This document shows, one piece after another, positions 55,071 to 64,000 of a stretch of 64,000 nt of DNA. Made by a program: the position numbers and the translations under genes. The stretch is from JBAZUK01 sp041661445 (GTDB lineage Bacteria > Chlamydiota > Chlamydiia > Chlamydiales > SM23-39), in contig JBAZUK010000003.1 in assembly GCA_041661445.1 (NCBI GenBank), positions 124,001 to 188,000 on the forward strand, in the 5' to 3' direction. Under the pieces are notes generated by a model. It was not told where the DNA came from. It did not search any database and saw only the letters and a list, made by a program, of their open reading frames with translations. Position 1 is the stretch's first letter. Each line of letters opens with the position of its first letter.

Positions 55071-55982
55071 ATGTTGAACTTTTTTAAATCCAAGCTGAAA
55101 AACATAACAAATTTCATCAAAAATATTTCAATAGGGAAAAAAATAAAAGATCTTTTTTCTAAGAAAATCGATGATCAGCTTTTTGAAGAGCTTGAAAAAC
55201 TTTTTTATGAAGCAGACCTTGGAATAAAAATTTCAGTAGAACTAACAGAAAAATTAAAAGAAATCTTAAAAAAAGACCCTAACATTAAAACAGAAGAAAT
55301 ATTGCAGATCATCAAAAAAGAATTATTAAAAGATACGATATCTTGTGAAGAAGTTACCTTAAAAAAACCGCATGTTATAATGATCGTGGGTGTAAATGGG
55401 AGCGGTAAGACCACTTCTATCGGCAAGCTAGCCAAATACTACAAAGATCAAAATAAAAATGTATTATTGATCGCTGCTGATACCTATAGGGCAGCAGCCG
55501 CAGATCAACTTTCAATCTGGGCAAAAGACATTGAGGTGGATATTGTTAAATCTATCCATGGCTCAGATCCTTCTTCAGTAATATTTGACGGCTTAAATGC
55601 AGCAAAATCAAGAAATGCGGATATAGTTATTATTGATACGGCCGGAAGACTTCATACTAAAACAAATTTAATGCAGGAACTGGAGAAAATCAAAAGAGTC
55701 TCAAAAAAAGTCATTGAAGACTCTCCTCACGAAACTATTTTAGTAGTTGATGCTACAACCGGTCAAAATGGTGTTGACCAGGCCAAAATATTTAATAGTT
55801 ACACTCCTATCTCTTCTATCTTTTTAACAAAATTAGACGGTTCTGCCAAAGGCGGTATAGTACTGGCAATCCAAAAAGAAATAAAAGTTCCGATTAAATG
55901 GATCGGTGTTGGAGAAAAAGTTAAAGACATCCAGCCTTTTGAAGCTGAAAGTTTTATTGATGGACTCCTTTCTTTAGATTAG
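55071..55982 (+). CDS. ftsY: Signal recognition particle receptor FtsY
   Basis: 303 residues. GTPase that docks SRP-ribosome complexes to the membrane translocon. A helical N domain (about 20-95) is followed by the G domain with G1 GVNGSGKTTSIGKLA (107-121), the IBD DTYRAAAADQL motif, DTAGRLHTK and TKLDGSAKGG, then GVGEKVKDIQPF at the end. The acidic A domain of E. coli FtsY is absent; instead there is a short basic start (FFKSKLKNITNFIKN). I chose the ATG at 55071 because AAGGA lies about 12 nt upstream; an in-frame ATG at 55035 would add 12 residues. It is divergent from the M50 gene and is followed by the priA cluster on the same strand. Confidence 0.95.
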   Translation: MLNFFKSKLKNITNFIKNISIGKKIKDLFSKKIDDQLFEELEKLFYEADLGIKISVELTEKLKEILKKDPNIKTEEILQIIKKELLKDTISCEEVTLKKPHVIMIVGVNGSGKTTSIGKLAKYYKDQNKNVLLIAADTYRAAAADQLSIWAKDIEVDIVKSIHGSDPSSVIFDGLNAAKSRNADIVIIDTAGRLHTKTNLMQELEKIKRVSKKVIEDSPHETILVVDATTGQNGVDQAKIFNSYTPISSIFLTKLDGSAKGGIVLAIQKEIKVPIKWIGVGEKVKDIQPFEAESFIDGLLSLD

Positions 55983-56044
55983 CGAGTTTTTCAAATTTGT
56001 TTTTTTTTATTTTTCTGATATAACTAATAAAAAGATAATAATGT

Positions 56045-57172
56045 ATGTCAGCTGAAAAAAAATATAAATCCTTAATCAATGATACTATTTGCTATCTGCA
56101 GGACTTAGAATTTTCTAATTTTGAACCAAATAGCATTTTTTATAGTAAGCCGGAAAATAAAAAACTATCCTCTGTTAAGAAAACTCCAAACAAAACACAA
56201 GCTAATAATAATCTATCCAAGACCCTAAAAGAGGTTTCTGCAAACAAACAAAATCCATCCATAAAACCTCTTGTAAAAGAAACTAAAAATGAAAATCAGG
56301 GCTTTGAGAAAAAATCAACATTTGAGGAATCAAAAACAAAAAACAGCATCGATTCAATTGCCAGCCTTGAGAAAGAAGAAAAAAAGGAATTGATGCCAGA
56401 TGAGTCATCTAAGCCAAAAGACATTAAATCCCTCAATGAGAAAAATTCTTTAGAAACTTCAAAATCACTTTCTGAAAAAAATCAACTACATATTTATGAC
56501 AATAATATTTTAGATAGACAGATCAATGCTCCTTTTATAAATTCTGCAAAAATATCAGAAAATAATGATCTTAAGACTGAGGATAAATCAGATAACGATA
56601 AGTTAAGCAAGCAGTCAAATGCTGTTCTTGAAACAAAAAAAATAATCAGAGAAACTAAACCTTCTATCATTGAAGATAACTTTAATGACATAAAAAACGT
56701 TTTAAAAAAAATACAGCCGAATCTGATATTAACTGATGAAATACCTGATGATAAAACAGCGAAACAAAAAGCACAAAAGTATAAATTCAAAAACATCTCA
56801 TCGCCGATTACGATCTTGGCTTATAAGGAAAACGAAGATTATTACAAATTCTTAGAAAAGCTCTCCATAGCCCTAAACATATATTTTATGCCTACTAAAG
56901 TTGTTTCTGCCTATCTGATTGAAAAACAAAACAATTGGGAAGCTTTCTTTTCTGAGAATGAAATTAATTTAATTATCTCTTCGGACTATACTGTTTTTGA
57001 ACTTCCCATCTTAAGAAAACATTATAAGGAAAATCCTTCTCAGCAGGAAAAATATTTAAAAGAAATCCCATTATTTTTACTTCCGGACATATCAATTTAT
57101 TTTAAGGAACCTTCTTTAAAGCTATCTCTTTTCAAAGCAATCGAGAAAAAAGTGACTGAAATAAAAAAATGA
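56045..57172 (+). CDS. Hypothetical protein coupled to priA
   Basis: 375 residues, not recognised. Residues about 30-245 are low-complexity, charged and Ser/Asn/Lys-rich (disordered). Residues 250-375 form a compact C-terminal domain (SSPITILAYKENEDYYKFLE, NLIISSDYTVFELP, EIPLFLLPDISIYF) with alternating strands and helices. Its stop overlaps the priA start by 4 nt (ATGA at 57169-57172), so the two are translated together. In Chlamydia a hypothetical gene also lies beside priA, which may be its counterpart, though I infer this from position only. A role linked to replication restart or a DNA-binding partner is a guess. Confidence 0.75.
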   Translation: MSAEKKYKSLINDTICYLQDLEFSNFEPNSIFYSKPENKKLSSVKKTPNKTQANNNLSKTLKEVSANKQNPSIKPLVKETKNENQGFEKKSTFEESKTKNSIDSIASLEKEEKKELMPDESSKPKDIKSLNEKNSLETSKSLSEKNQLHIYDNNILDRQINAPFINSAKISENNDLKTEDKSDNDKLSKQSNAVLETKKIIRETKPSIIEDNFNDIKNVLKKIQPNLILTDEIPDDKTAKQKAQKYKFKNISSPITILAYKENEDYYKFLEKLSIALNIYFMPTKVVSAYLIEKQNNWEAFFSENEINLIISSDYTVFELPILRKHYKENPSQQEKYLKEIPLFLLPDISIYFKEPSLKLSLFKAIEKKVTEIKK

Positions 57173-59385
57173 ATATTGCAAGCGTAATAGTTGAAAATAA
57201 TATTAATAAACCTCTTGACTATCTGATCCCTGAAAACTTTCAATCAAAAATCAAAGAAGGCATGTTGGTCGAAGTCCCTCTTCGGGGAAAATTAACCAAG
57301 GGAATTATCATTGCAATAAAAGACTCCTCTCACCTGAAAGAAATTTTGCAGATAAACCGGATTGTTTTTGATGAAGCTATTTCAAAAGACATCTTTTCTT
57401 TAGCCATCTGGATGTCAGCATATTATTGCAGTCCATTATCTAAAATTTTAAAATGCATAATTCCCAGCAGCGTTCGAAATGAAATAACTTCCAAATATCA
57501 GATACTCATATATTCAAATAAAACAAAAAACGAACTTTTAGATATTTTAAAAGAACTTCTCATCAAAAACCCCAAGCAGGCTATTGTCATCGAACACATT
57601 TTGAAATCTCCAAAAAAAGTTTTATTGTCTAATCTTCTATCTGAAACAGATTTATCAAAAGCTCCCATCGAAAGCTTGATCAAGAAAAAGATTCTGTCTT
57701 CAAAAAAAATCCTAGCCGATGAAATTGATGTCTTAAACAACGTTGAATATTTCCAAACCACAAAAAAAGTTCTTAATAATGATCAGCAAAATGCCTTAGA
57801 CAAGATTAATAACAGTTTAGAAAACAACTTGTTTTCTACACATTTGATTTATGGAGTAACCGGAAGCGGTAAAACGGAAGTCTACATGCAGGCGATTGAA
57901 AAAGCGCTATCTTTGAACAAAAGCGCGATAATGCTAGTGCCTGAGATATCATTAACCACGCAGACAATTGAAAGATTCCGCTCTCGGTTTAAAGAAAAAA
58001 TGGCGATATTTCATCATAAAAGATCTTCCGGAGAAAAAAGTCTGGCTTGGGAAAACGTCATCCAGGGAAAAGCTAAAATCATTATCGGGGCCAGGTCCTG
58101 CATTTTTGCTCCAGTAAAAGATCTGGGATTAATAATAGTCGACGAAGAACATGACCCTTCATACAAACAGACCTCAGAAACCCCGACTTATAATGCTAAA
58201 CACCTGGCAATAATGCGCGGCAAGTTAAATAATGCAACGATAGTTCTTGCAAGCGCAACGCCATCTATTGAAAGCTATTACAATGCTATGTCTAACAAAT
58301 TCATTTTAAGCAGCCTTTTTCAGAGGACCAACAATTCAGAACTTGCAAATGTAAAAATTGTTAACATGAAAATCGAAAAGAACAAAACAAATGGATATTT
58401 TTCAGAAGAACTTCTATCTGCAATTAAACAAAGATACGAAAAAGGCGAACAGACAATCTTGTTTATCAATCGAAGAGGATACAATACCTCTATTCGCTGT
58501 ACTAACTGCGATTATACTTTTAGATGTCCTCATTGCGATATTACCCTTACTTACCATAAAAAAGAAAATAACCTACGCTGTCATTTATGCGGAACAAAAG
58601 TTGAAATAATAAAAAACTGTCCTAGCTGCCAAAGCAATGAATATATTAAATACCAAGGCTATGGATCAGAGCATATCCAAAATGCCTTGAAAGCCATCTT
58701 CCCGCATATCAGGTCTATTCGAGTTGACAGGGACACCACAACAACCAAAGATGGTCTGGAGGACATGTTGAAACAGTTTAGGTCAGGAAAAGCCGATGTT
58801 CTCATTGGAACTCAGATGATCGTTAAAGGCCTTCACTATCCATCAGTTACTTTAGTTGGAATATTAAATACAGATGCTGCATTAAATATTCCGGATTTTA
58901 GAGCATCGGAGAGAGTCTTTCAGCTCATCACTCAAGCTTGCGGCCGTGCCGGTAGAGCTGAACTGAAAGGCGAGGTCCTTATACAAACTTATATGCACGA
59001 TAATGATACGATCAAATATGCTTCCAAGCAGGACTATTTAAGTTTTTATGAAAAAGAAATTGAGACTAGAAAACTATTCGAATATCCTCCGTTCTGTCAA
59101 ATGGTGAAAATTGCCTTTTTATCAAAAGATGAGCTAAAAGCTAAGGCAGCTGCTGTTGAATTTAGGAAATTATTAATCGAAAATGTAAATGATACTTACA
59201 AAATTCATCCCGTTTTACCTTGCGGCAGAGCCAAGATAAAAGATGTTTTTAAATACCAGTTTTTAATAAGAGGCAAAAATATTAAAAATCTTTGCTTGGA
59301 AATTAAAAAAATTAAAGATAACTTTAAAGCTCATTCTGATGTTATTGTTTTCATAGATGTTGATCCAATTGATACATATTTTTAA
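57169..59385 (+). CDS. priA: Primosomal protein N' (replication restart helicase)
   Basis: 738 residues. PriA rebinds stalled forks and reloads the replisome. N-terminal 3'-DNA binding domain (1-105, VIVENNINKPLDYLIPE). DEAH-type helicase with Walker A GVTGSGKTEVY (229-239), DEEH (325-328) and GARSCIFAP. A zinc-binding insertion with eight Cys (CTNCDYTFRCPHC, RCHLCG, CPSCQ) lies at about 445-490. The C-terminal helicase half carries GTQMIVKGLHYP and QACGRAGRAELKGE. Length and domains match complete PriA. The ATG is part of the stop-start overlap ATGA with the upstream gene. It is a conserved chlamydial gene. Confidence 0.96.
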   Translation: MNIASVIVENNINKPLDYLIPENFQSKIKEGMLVEVPLRGKLTKGIIIAIKDSSHLKEILQINRIVFDEAISKDIFSLAIWMSAYYCSPLSKILKCIIPSSVRNEITSKYQILIYSNKTKNELLDILKELLIKNPKQAIVIEHILKSPKKVLLSNLLSETDLSKAPIESLIKKKILSSKKILADEIDVLNNVEYFQTTKKVLNNDQQNALDKINNSLENNLFSTHLIYGVTGSGKTEVYMQAIEKALSLNKSAIMLVPEISLTTQTIERFRSRFKEKMAIFHHKRSSGEKSLAWENVIQGKAKIIIGARSCIFAPVKDLGLIIVDEEHDPSYKQTSETPTYNAKHLAIMRGKLNNATIVLASATPSIESYYNAMSNKFILSSLFQRTNNSELANVKIVNMKIEKNKTNGYFSEELLSAIKQRYEKGEQTILFINRRGYNTSIRCTNCDYTFRCPHCDITLTYHKKENNLRCHLCGTKVEIIKNCPSCQSNEYIKYQGYGSEHIQNALKAIFPHIRSIRVDRDTTTTKDGLEDMLKQFRSGKADVLIGTQMIVKGLHYPSVTLVGILNTDAALNIPDFRASERVFQLITQACGRAGRAELKGEVLIQTYMHDNDTIKYASKQDYLSFYEKEIETRKLFEYPPFCQMVKIAFLSKDELKAKAAAVEFRKLLIENVNDTYKIHPVLPCGRAKIKDVFKYQFLIRGKNIKNLCLEIKKIKDNFKAHSDVIVFIDVDPIDTYF

Positions 59386-59540
59386 AATTAATTCTTATTA
59401 AAAAAATTTAAGAAAAAAATATATAAAAATTTATAAAAAATGTTTTATTCAATTAAAATTATGATGAATAACCGTTTTAAATAAAGATACTTAATAAATT
59501 TCTGACAAATATAAAGTCATAGTTTATATTTGTCATTATT

Positions 59541-59966
59541 TTGAAAAATTATTCAAAACGTATTGTAAAAACACCTAAGATCTACTTTGCAGACACTGGG
59601 CTTTTATGCTACCTTCTCTCTATAAGAAATATAGATCATCTCAAAACACATCCCCTTCTTGGTTCAATTTTTGAAACATTTATTGTAAATGAGTGTTTTA
59701 AAAGATTTTTAAATATAGGAGAAACTCCTCCGCTTTATTTCTGGAGAGACCAGTCCGGCAATGAAGTTGATTTAATAATTCAAAATGGGAGAAAAGGATT
59801 TCCTATTGAGATTAAACTTTCTCAATCATTTAACCTCGATTTTAAAAAGAGCATCGAAAAATGGTTAGAATTAAAAAACAATTCTGCAACAAAGGGAATG
59901 GTTGTCTATTGTGGAAATGAAGCCATAAGTAATAACATTTCGGTTATTCCTTGGTTTTACTTATAA
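59541..59966 (+). pseudogene. DUF4143 domain fragment of an AAA ATPase
   Basis: 141 residues matching only the C-terminal DUF4143 part of the archaeal/bacterial AAA+ ATPases that are about 400 residues long. The motifs TPKIYFADTGLLCYLLSI, GSIFETFIVNE and FWRDQSGNEVDLII (with PIEIKLSQS, a restriction-like EK) are intact. The Walker A/B ATPase half is missing upstream, where 59386-59540 is AT-rich without coding remains. The frame begins at a TTG (59541), and no ATG or good ribosome-binding site is seen. Read as a truncated relic of a mobile family common in environmental chlamydiae. Confidence 0.7.
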
Positions 59967-59986
59967 TTTTTTTTATTTGATATTTT

Positions 59987-61384
59987 TTAATTATTTTCAA
60001 ACTGCATGTTGGCCTGATTAATAAACATTTCCATGCCATAAATTACAAGACAACCTCTTTGCTGCGCATTCTTTAAAAAGGGAGTCTCAATAGGTTTAGA
60101 AACAACATCCATAGCAATAGTGCCAGAAATTAAACATTCGGCGGGTATAATATCGACATCTTCCATTCCTGTAGAGGTTGCATTAATTATCACATCATAT
60201 CCTTCTTTCATAACATCTTTAATTCTTTCAAGAGGGAAAGCCTTACATTGCAGTTTTGATGCCAAATCATAAGCTTTTTTCTGATCTCTATTAAAGATCG
60301 ATAAATTAGCTTTTCTTTTTACTGCTTCATAAGCTATTGCTTTAGCTACACCACCAGCACCGATAAGAAGCACTCTTTTATCTTTGATTTTAATTTTTTT
60401 CTCAATGGAATCAATAGCAGCTATGCCATCTGTGTTATATCCGATTAATTTCTGATCTTTTATTAGAATTGTATTTATTGAACCAACATTTGCCTTATCT
60501 TCATCTATAAAAGATAAAACATTTTCTTTTAAAGGCATGGTAACGCTAAATCCGACAAACGGAAACTTTTTAATCGCAGTAAAAAATACCGGCAGCTCAT
60601 GAGCCTGAAGATTGATTTTTACGTATACAGCATTGATATTTTTTTTTGAAATATAGTCATTGTGATAAAGATGCCCTAAGGAATTATCCAAGGGATAACC
60701 GATCAATGCATAAATTTTAGTGTCAGAATCAATTTTTCTATAATTATAGACATTTAACAAATCTTCTAATGAAATCTGTCCCAAAGCATTTTTTTTATCA
60801 ACATTTGCATAAGTTATTTTATTACCGTAGATCTTTGATATTACTCTAACAAAAGATCCATTATCTCCCATAGGAATAGCAATCAAGCTTCCATCATTAT
60901 TTTCTTTTAAGAATTCTAATACTTTTAAACTGTCTATCGAATTTTTAGCCTGAGTTGCGATCTTATAAAAAGTCGCATAGGGGTTTCTGATACTTTTTAA
61001 TACTTCTTTCAGATCATCTGGGGTATTTTCAAAATTATGATAAGAAGTAATTATTTTTACATCCGGATGTTCCTTTGTCATCTTCATTAAAAAATCAACC
61101 GAGATATCGGATTCCAAGTCAAAATAATTCGGTTTTAAGGAAAAAAGCCTGGAGAGATCAAAGTATAACTTATTATCATGCTGAAGATATTTTCCACCGT
61201 GCTGTTTTCTTCTTAATGAAAAGATTACGGTTTTATTCCAATATTTTTGTAATTTTTGTATTTTTATTAAATCTATTGCATCTAAACAATCCAATCTGAT
61301 TTCAATTGCATCGGCTAAACCCGCATCTTTAATTTGCCTTTTAGCAGAAAACAAATCAGGACCTGTTACAACAGCTGTTAACAT
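59987..61384 (-). CDS. aroDE: Bifunctional 3-dehydroquinate dehydratase / shikimate dehydrogenase
   Basis: 465 residues, two enzymes in one chain as in Chlamydia. Residues 1-215: type I dehydroquinase, with Schiff-base Lys141 (FYKIATQAK) and His116 (SYHNFENTP). Residues 222-465: NADP-dependent shikimate dehydrogenase, with the catalytic Lys of SVTMPLKENV, the Asp of YNTDGIAA and the GAGGVAKA nucleotide loop. The shikimate-binding PxxHSxSP loop reads PLDNSLGH, so one Ser becomes Gly (Gly237). It follows aroB with a 7-nt overlap and has GGAGG 9 nt before the ATG. It catalyses steps 3 and 4 of chorismate synthesis. It is the last gene of the visible aro operon. Confidence 0.95.
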   Translation of the reverse strand: MLTAVVTGPDLFSAKRQIKDAGLADAIEIRLDCLDAIDLIKIQKLQKYWNKTVIFSLRRKQHGGKYLQHDNKLYFDLSRLFSLKPNYFDLESDISVDFLMKMTKEHPDVKIITSYHNFENTPDDLKEVLKSIRNPYATFYKIATQAKNSIDSLKVLEFLKENNDGSLIAIPMGDNGSFVRVISKIYGNKITYANVDKKNALGQISLEDLLNVYNYRKIDSDTKIYALIGYPLDNSLGHLYHNDYISKKNINAVYVKINLQAHELPVFFTAIKKFPFVGFSVTMPLKENVLSFIDEDKANVGSINTILIKDQKLIGYNTDGIAAIDSIEKKIKIKDKRVLLIGAGGVAKAIAYEAVKRKANLSIFNRDQKKAYDLASKLQCKAFPLERIKDVMKEGYDVIINATSTGMEDVDIIPAECLISGTIAMDVVSKPIETPFLKNAQQRGCLVIYGMEMFINQANMQFENN

Positions 61385-62451
61385 ATTGTTTTACCTCCAA
61401 CTACAAAACTAAAGGAGTTTAATATATTATTTTCAATAATTTCAACATTATTAATTGATTTGCCAATACATTTTAACAAAACAAATCTATTTTTCCCTAA
61501 AATATTTTTTTTATCTCTTTTCAAAAATGAAATTATCTTCTCTTTTGATAAATTCGGAATGTCTTTTAAAAGTTTTTTAGTCATTAAAAAACTATAAATT
61601 TCCTCAAATTCTTTTTTTGAAAGAAAGTTCATAACGTAAGAAAGATGGCTCTCGATCAATATCCCATAAGCCAACGCTTCTCCATGAGTTATCTGATAAT
61701 CTAAACCGGCTTCTATTGCATGGCAAATGGTATGGCCGAAGTTTAAAATTTTTCTCAAGTTATTATCATTTTCATCTTTTTGGATAATTTTTCTTTTAAT
61801 ATTGATGCTTTTTATTATCATTTCTTGAGAAATAAAGCTTGAATGCAAAAGATCATAGAAATCTTTTTTTTTCATAATAAGCGTATGTTTTAACATCTCT
61901 ACAAGACCGTTTTTCATTTCATCATCACTTAAAGATTTTAAAACATCAAAATCGATAAAGACAGCTGAGGGATGATAAATAACACCTATGGTGTTTTTTC
62001 CATATTCTGTGTTCACCCCTGTTTTGCCGCCGATTGAAGCATCTACCATGGCAAGAAGTGTAGTGGGAATTGCAACATAAGGAATTCCCCGCATATATGT
62101 TGATGCAACAAAACCTGCGATATCACTTACTATTCCCCCTCCCAAAGCAATTATTAAACTATCTCTTCCATAGTTACTTTCTAGTATTTGATTTTCGATG
62201 AGCTCTTTAGTCTTTCTGGTTTTATTTATTTCCTTATTTTCAAAACTGAGCAGTTTGACTTTTAAATTTCGCTGTAAAAATTTTTCAAGCAAAGGTTTTG
62301 CGAGTTGCTGCTCTAAATTTTTATGAGTGATAATAACAAATGAGTTTGCCATTTTTTGGCAAAAATCTAATATGAAGGATCCTTCAAGAAGCTTATTTTC
62401 ATAAAAAATATTATATGAATGATTTTTCAGTTTTACTCTTAGCTTCTTCAT
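61378..62451 (-). CDS. aroB: 3-dehydroquinate synthase
   Basis: 357 residues. Makes 3-dehydroquinate from DAHP using NAD+ and a metal. The NAD-binding GGGIVSDIAGFVASTYMRG and ATTLLAMVDAS-type motif (PTTLLAMVDASIGGKTG) are near 100-140. The metal ligands are in the HTLIM/NFGHTICHAIE region (about 190-245) and HGEALAYGI. Length is normal. It overlaps aroC by 41 nt and aroDE by 7 nt, typical of a tightly coupled operon. AAGGA lies about 10 nt before the ATG within aroC. Confidence 0.96.
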   Translation of the reverse strand: MKKLRVKLKNHSYNIFYENKLLEGSFILDFCQKMANSFVIITHKNLEQQLAKPLLEKFLQRNLKVKLLSFENKEINKTRKTKELIENQILESNYGRDSLIIALGGGIVSDIAGFVASTYMRGIPYVAIPTTLLAMVDASIGGKTGVNTEYGKNTIGVIYHPSAVFIDFDVLKSLSDDEMKNGLVEMLKHTLIMKKKDFYDLLHSSFISQEMIIKSINIKRKIIQKDENDNNLRKILNFGHTICHAIEAGLDYQITHGEALAYGILIESHLSYVMNFLSKKEFEEIYSFLMTKKLLKDIPNLSKEKIISFLKRDKKNILGKNRFVLLKCIGKSINNVEIIENNILNSFSFVVGGKTIC

Positions 62452-63529
62452 CGTTTAATATCCTTGTTTGATTAAGTAAAATGAAATCAACTATTGTCAA
62501 AGCGCACATTGCCTCAACAACTGGAGTAGCTCTTATTGCGATACAGGCATCATGCCTGGAATCATCTTCATATTTTAATATTACTTTATTGCCGTAAATA
62601 TCTATTGTATTAATCGGCAGACCGATTGTGGCAGCAGGTTTAAAAACTACTCTGCCGATTATCGGCATTCCATTTGAAATTCCAGCAAGAATCCCCCCTT
62701 CATTATTTGTAATTGTCCTGACCTGGTCATCAACATACTCAAAAACATCATTTCTATAAGATCCTCTTTTGTTAACCGACTCAAAACCATCGCCGATTTC
62801 AAAACCCTTGGCAGAAGGTATGCTCATCAGGGCATAAGCAAGTCTTGCATTTAATTTATCATAGATCGGCTCCCCTATTCCTACAGGAACATTATCAATG
62901 TAAAATTCTACAATCCCTCCGATTGAATCTTTTTGATTTTTTATTTCCAAAAGCTTTTCCAACATCATCTTTTCTGCTTTTAAATCAGGACAATAGATTG
63001 AATTTTCATCTAAGCCGCTTAAATTATTGTAATCAATATCAGCACTGATGTTTCCCAAAGATTTTAAATAAGCAAAAACCTTGATGTTTTTTCTTTTTAG
63101 AATCTTTTTAGCAATAGCGCCTGCAGCTACTCTTAGAGCAGTTTCCCTGCCGGAGGCCCTCGAAGCTCCTCTATGATCAAATATTTTGTATTTTTTAAGA
63201 TAAGTATAATTCGCATGAGATGGCCTTAAAACATTTATTATTTCATCATAAGCACTAGATTTTACATCATTATTTTCTATAACAATGCAGATCGGAGCTC
63301 CTGTAGTCTTTCCTTCAAAGACTCCGCTTACAATTCTAGCAAAGTCAAATTCATTTCTTTGTGAAACATACTCATTTAAATTAGGTCTTCTTTTTTTCAG
63401 TTCGATATTTATCTCTTCCTCGGAAATTTCCAGATTCGAAGGGCACCCATCAATAATAACTCCAATTAATTTTCCATGCGATTCGCCAAAAGTAGTTACT
63501 TTAAATATTTCCCCAAATGTATTACTCAT
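62411..63529 (-). CDS. aroC: Chorismate synthase
   Basis: 372 residues. It converts EPSP to chorismate with reduced FMN. The N-terminal TFGESHGKLIGVIIDGCP, the middle RASGRETALRVAAGAIA, the NEGGILAGISNGMPII flavin site and the C-terminal RHDACIAIRATPVVEAMCAL signature are all present. It is the full length of the family. GAGGA lies 7 nt before the ATG. It overlaps aroK upstream by 4 nt and aroB downstream by 41 nt. It provides the last step of the pathway encoded here. Confidence 0.97.
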   Translation of the reverse strand: MSNTFGEIFKVTTFGESHGKLIGVIIDGCPSNLEISEEEINIELKKRRPNLNEYVSQRNEFDFARIVSGVFEGKTTGAPICIVIENNDVKSSAYDEIINVLRPSHANYTYLKKYKIFDHRGASRASGRETALRVAAGAIAKKILKRKNIKVFAYLKSLGNISADIDYNNLSGLDENSIYCPDLKAEKMMLEKLLEIKNQKDSIGGIVEFYIDNVPVGIGEPIYDKLNARLAYALMSIPSAKGFEIGDGFESVNKRGSYRNDVFEYVDDQVRTITNNEGGILAGISNGMPIIGRVVFKPAATIGLPINTIDIYGNKVILKYEDDSRHDACIAIRATPVVEAMCALTIVDFILLNQTRILNDEEAKSKTEKSFI

Positions 63530-64000
63530 AATAAAATCCTCATGATTTCATCGCAGATCTGCAAAATTTCTTTGTTATCATTTAAAACGATATGATCTGC
63601 ACATTGCTGATAAAGTTTTTCTCTATTTATAAATTCTTTCTCGAAAAAATGATCATCATTAAAAACAGATCTTTTTTCCTGAGAAATCCTTTTTTTTAAG
63701 ATTTCTTTCGAATTTTTAAGATAAATAACAGTTTTTTTGTTTGTAAAAACTGACAAATTATTTTTATTTAAAATACATCCGCCTGATGTGGCAATAATTG
63801 AATTATCAACATTCTTTGTTGAAAAAAAAGCTTCTTCTTCAAGAAGTCTAAACTTTTCTTCTTTCAAAAAACGATATATTTCAATTACATCACTTCTTTT
63901 CTTATTTCTTTCAAAAAAAATATCAGCGATAACATCATCCATATCTATAAAATTTTTGTTGAGCATCATGGATATTTTTTTTCCGATTGCAGATTTGCCT
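63526..64000 (-). CDS. aroK: Shikimate kinase (5' end beyond window)
   Basis: Small ATP-dependent kinase making shikimate 3-phosphate. The gene runs off the right edge. Translating the last bases shows the P-loop GKSAIGKK just before MMLNKNFIDMDDVIADIF, whose Asp pair (FIDMDD) binds shikimate. GGCILNKNN holds the usual GGG shikimate loop in a variant (SGGC). RISQEKRSVF is the lid. About 158 residues are visible, close to a full enzyme (about 170). Stop overlaps the aroC start by 4 nt. aroA would be expected next upstream, as in Chlamydia, but is outside the window. Confidence 0.92.
   Translation of the reverse strand, partial: GKSAIGKKISMMLNKNFIDMDDVIADIFFERNKKRSDVIEIYRFLKEEKFRLLEEEAFFSTKNVDNSIIATSGGCILNKNNLSVFTNKKTVIYLKNSKEILKKRISQEKRSVFNDDHFFEKEFINREKLYQQCADHIVLNDNKEILQICDEIMRILL

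Overview
This is an AT-rich bacterial segment that I read as coming from a member of the Chlamydiota, probably an environmental (amoeba- or arthropod-associated) lineage rather than genus Chlamydia. The reasons are gene content and order. There is an overlapping shikimate run aroK-aroC-aroB-aroDE, in which aroD and aroE are one fused gene. There is a block with pssA, rmuC, an M16 presequence-protease-like peptidase and htrA, which lie together in Chlamydia. There is also a PhoH / zinc-knuckle protein / SH3b protein / IleRS neighbourhood. Codon use and intergenic DNA are strongly A+T rich. The species cannot be fixed from this window.

Layout. 1-2.3 kb: ileS, running off the left edge on the minus strand. 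2.4-2.8 kb: tmRNA (ssrA). 2.8-8.0 kb: a small genomic island at the ssrA 3' end. A 26-bp copy of the tmRNA 3' end recurs exactly at 5285-5310 and a partial copy lies at 7957-7972. The island carries a RhuM-family protein, an unknown protein, a Fic AMPylase behind three GTATAC boxes spaced 21 bp apart, a truncated alpha/beta hydrolase and a lineage-specific hydrophobic protein. No integrase is visible. 8.1-14.1 kb: mostly single small genes (Mug-type glycosylase, DUF488, YqeY, cold-shock protein, FAD dehydrogenase, flavin reductase, small membrane and repeat proteins). 14.1-21.1 kb: PhoH, a zinc-knuckle protein, an SH3b protein, rmuC, pssA, and a trio of small proteins that includes a strongly acidic 32-residue peptide beside a lysine-rich protein.

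21.4-53.8 kb is the remarkable part: a two-partner secretion (TPS) region. It holds a 1,224-residue TpsA-type exoprotein, the M16 peptidase and HtrA, a secreted Asp-box (BNR) protein, a 6,579-residue TpsA-type exoprotein encoded by 19.7 kb of repeats, its TpsB outer-membrane transporter (overlapping by 16 nt), and a divergent small secreted protein. The single TpsB may serve both exoproteins. The giant gene contains an internal duplication of about 1.6 kb, with copies roughly 6 kb apart, and shorter tandem modules of about 105 and 150-170 residues.

53.8-64 kb returns to housekeeping: an M50 membrane protease, ftsY, an unknown protein translationally coupled to priA, a DUF4143 fragment, and the shikimate operon, which runs off the right edge inside aroK. 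Several genes are remnants (hydrolase, DUF4143 ATPase), as expected in a host-restricted genome. All functional calls come from motif recognition by eye; no database search was run.
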